5,815 nucleotides of DNA, taken from assembly GCA_011391185.1 (NCBI GenBank), contig JAABRB010000233.1:1-5815 (forward strand). The letters run 5' to 3'. Numbering within the stretch: position 1 is the stretch's first letter; each line of letters starts with the position of its first letter. Made by a program: the position numbers and the translations under genes. The notes below the pieces were generated by a model that had not been told where the DNA came from, searched no databases, and saw nothing but the letters and a program-made list of their open reading frames with translations. The DNA is from Betaproteobacteria bacterium (GTDB lineage: Bacteria > Pseudomonadota > Gammaproteobacteria > Burkholderiales > SG8-39). This document shows, piece after piece, positions 4,870 to 5,815 of this stretch.

Positions 4870-5815
4870 ATGATCCCGCCCCACGCGGCGCCGGCCGGCA
4901 AACGGCCGGCAGGGTTTCTCGCGTCCGTCGCGAGAGGCTTCAACGGCCTCACGCTCGGCATGAACAGTGTCGGCACGTTCTGGGTCTTCTGCCTGATGTT
5001 CCTCATCTGCGCGGACGTCGTCGGCCGGTACGTGTTCAATGCCCCGATCCGCGGCGTGGCGGAGATGGTGGGCTACTCTATCGTCACCGCGGTCTTCCTG
5101 CAGTTCGCGAACACCTTGCATGTCGGACGGTTCACCCGCGCCGACATCCTGATCGAGCGCCTTGAAGCGACTCGCCCTGCCGCCGGTTTCTTCTTCGATT
5201 CACTGTACAACCTGCTCGGGGCGGCGGTGTTCGCGATAATCACCTTCGGCACCTATCCCAAGCTCGAGCGGGCCTGGACGACAAGCGAGATCACCGGCAC
5301 GCCAGGGGATTTCACTTTCATCATCTGGCCGTTCCTGGCCGTGATCGTGTTCGGCGCGGCGGTCACCGCGATCGAGTTCGCGATCCTGCTGATCGAATCG
5401 GTGCGGCGCGTGTGGGACGCTTTCGCCCGGCCCTTGCCCGAGCATCGTCGCGGCTGGCCGGCGTTCGTGCTGTTCATCGCCCTCGTCGCAACCGCATGGC
5501 TCATCATTGGCAGCGGCCTCTCCAACGTTCAGGTCGGAATTTTCACGATCGCCGGGCTGCTGGTGTTCATCTATGCCGGCATGCCGATCGGCGTGGTGAT
5601 GATCGTGCTCGGGTTCGTCGGCATCTGGATGATCCGCGGCGACGCGGAGCTCGGCATGCGGGTGCTGTCGCGCAGCTCGACCGAGTACCTGAGGAATTAC
5701 TTCTTCGGCGTGGTGCCGCTCTTCGTGCTGATGGGGCTGCTCGTCGCCGTATCCGACGTCGGGCGCGACACGTTCGATATCGCCCGCTGGGTGCTGCGTC
5801 GCGTGAAAGGAGGTC
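4870..5815 (+). CDS. dctQM: Fused TRAP transporter permease, DctQ small subunit joined to DctM large subunit (3' end beyond window)
   Basis: The frame is open from ATG 4870 to the window end (315 codons), and no in-frame start lies between it and the TGA at 4825. Residues about 32-180 match the DctQ small subunit: ADVVGRYVFN (48-57), LHVGRFTRAD (83-92) and four hydrophobic helices near 33-52, 64-82, 107-126 and 148-175. A linker (about 179-196) leads to a DctM-type large-subunit start: helices near 198-214 and 222-236, the GMPIGVVMIVLG segment (237-248), and FFGVVPLFVLMGLL (278-291). With the binding protein this makes a sodium- or proton-coupled importer in the inner membrane. No Shine-Dalgarno sequence is visible before the ATG, so translation may be weak or coupled. 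The rest of DctM should follow to the right. Confidence 0.88.
   Translation, partial: MIPPHAAPAGKRPAGFLASVARGFNGLTLGMNSVGTFWVFCLMFLICADVVGRYVFNAPIRGVAEMVGYSIVTAVFLQFANTLHVGRFTRADILIERLEATRPAAGFFFDSLYNLLGAAVFAIITFGTYPKLERAWTTSEITGTPGDFTFIIWPFLAVIVFGAAVTAIEFAILLIESVRRVWDAFARPLPEHRRGWPAFVLFIALVATAWLIIGSGLSNVQVGIFTIAGLLVFIYAGMPIGVVMIVLGFVGIWMIRGDAELGMRVLSRSSTEYLRNYFFGVVPLFVLMGLLVAVSDVGRDTFDIARWVLRRVKGG

Overview
The window is GC-rich, compactly coded bacterial DNA. The gene types (a helix-turn-helix/citrate-synthase fusion regulator, a 4Fe-4S ferredoxin and a TRAP uptake system) suggest a proteobacterium, probably a betaproteobacterium of the Burkholderiales kind. That placement is an inference from gene content and base composition; there is no rRNA or other taxonomic marker.

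Layout. On the left, a leftward gene for a two-cluster 4Fe-4S ferredoxin runs off the window edge (1-184). A short divergent spacer separates it from a rightward gene whose product joins an excisionase/MerR-type DNA-binding domain to a citrate-synthase fold (265-1572). That fold keeps the citrate-binding arginines but has lost the first catalytic histidine and has Glu for the catalytic aspartate, so it looks more like a sensor than an enzyme. About 700 bases without a clear gene follow (1573-2270). This stretch holds a good leftward promoter with a ribosome-binding site and small ORF behind it, an operator-like dyad, two GC-rich hairpins, and a possible 25-residue membrane peptide.

The right half is a rightward cluster: a stand-alone MetE C-terminal-type zinc methyltransferase (2271-3452), a periplasmic TRAP substrate-binding protein (3740-4813), and a fused small-plus-large TRAP permease (4870 to the window end). 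A 209-bp non-coding element with long inverted repeats and a nested internal palindrome (a MITE) sits exactly at the methyltransferase stop codon. It is flanked by CTAG on both sides, and the stop is preserved because it lies in the duplicated target. A perfect 11-bp hairpin separates the binding-protein gene from the permease gene.

Working together (inference): the TRAP system imports a small carboxylated or otherwise anionic compound, the MetE-like protein transfers an alkyl or methyl group to or from a thiol in its metabolism, the ferredoxin (with a redox partner outside the window) carries electrons, and the citrate-synthase-like regulator may sense an acid or CoA-thioester intermediate. 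The actual substrate cannot be read from the sequence. The most unusual items are the MITE at the stop codon and the catalytically degenerate citrate-synthase regulator.
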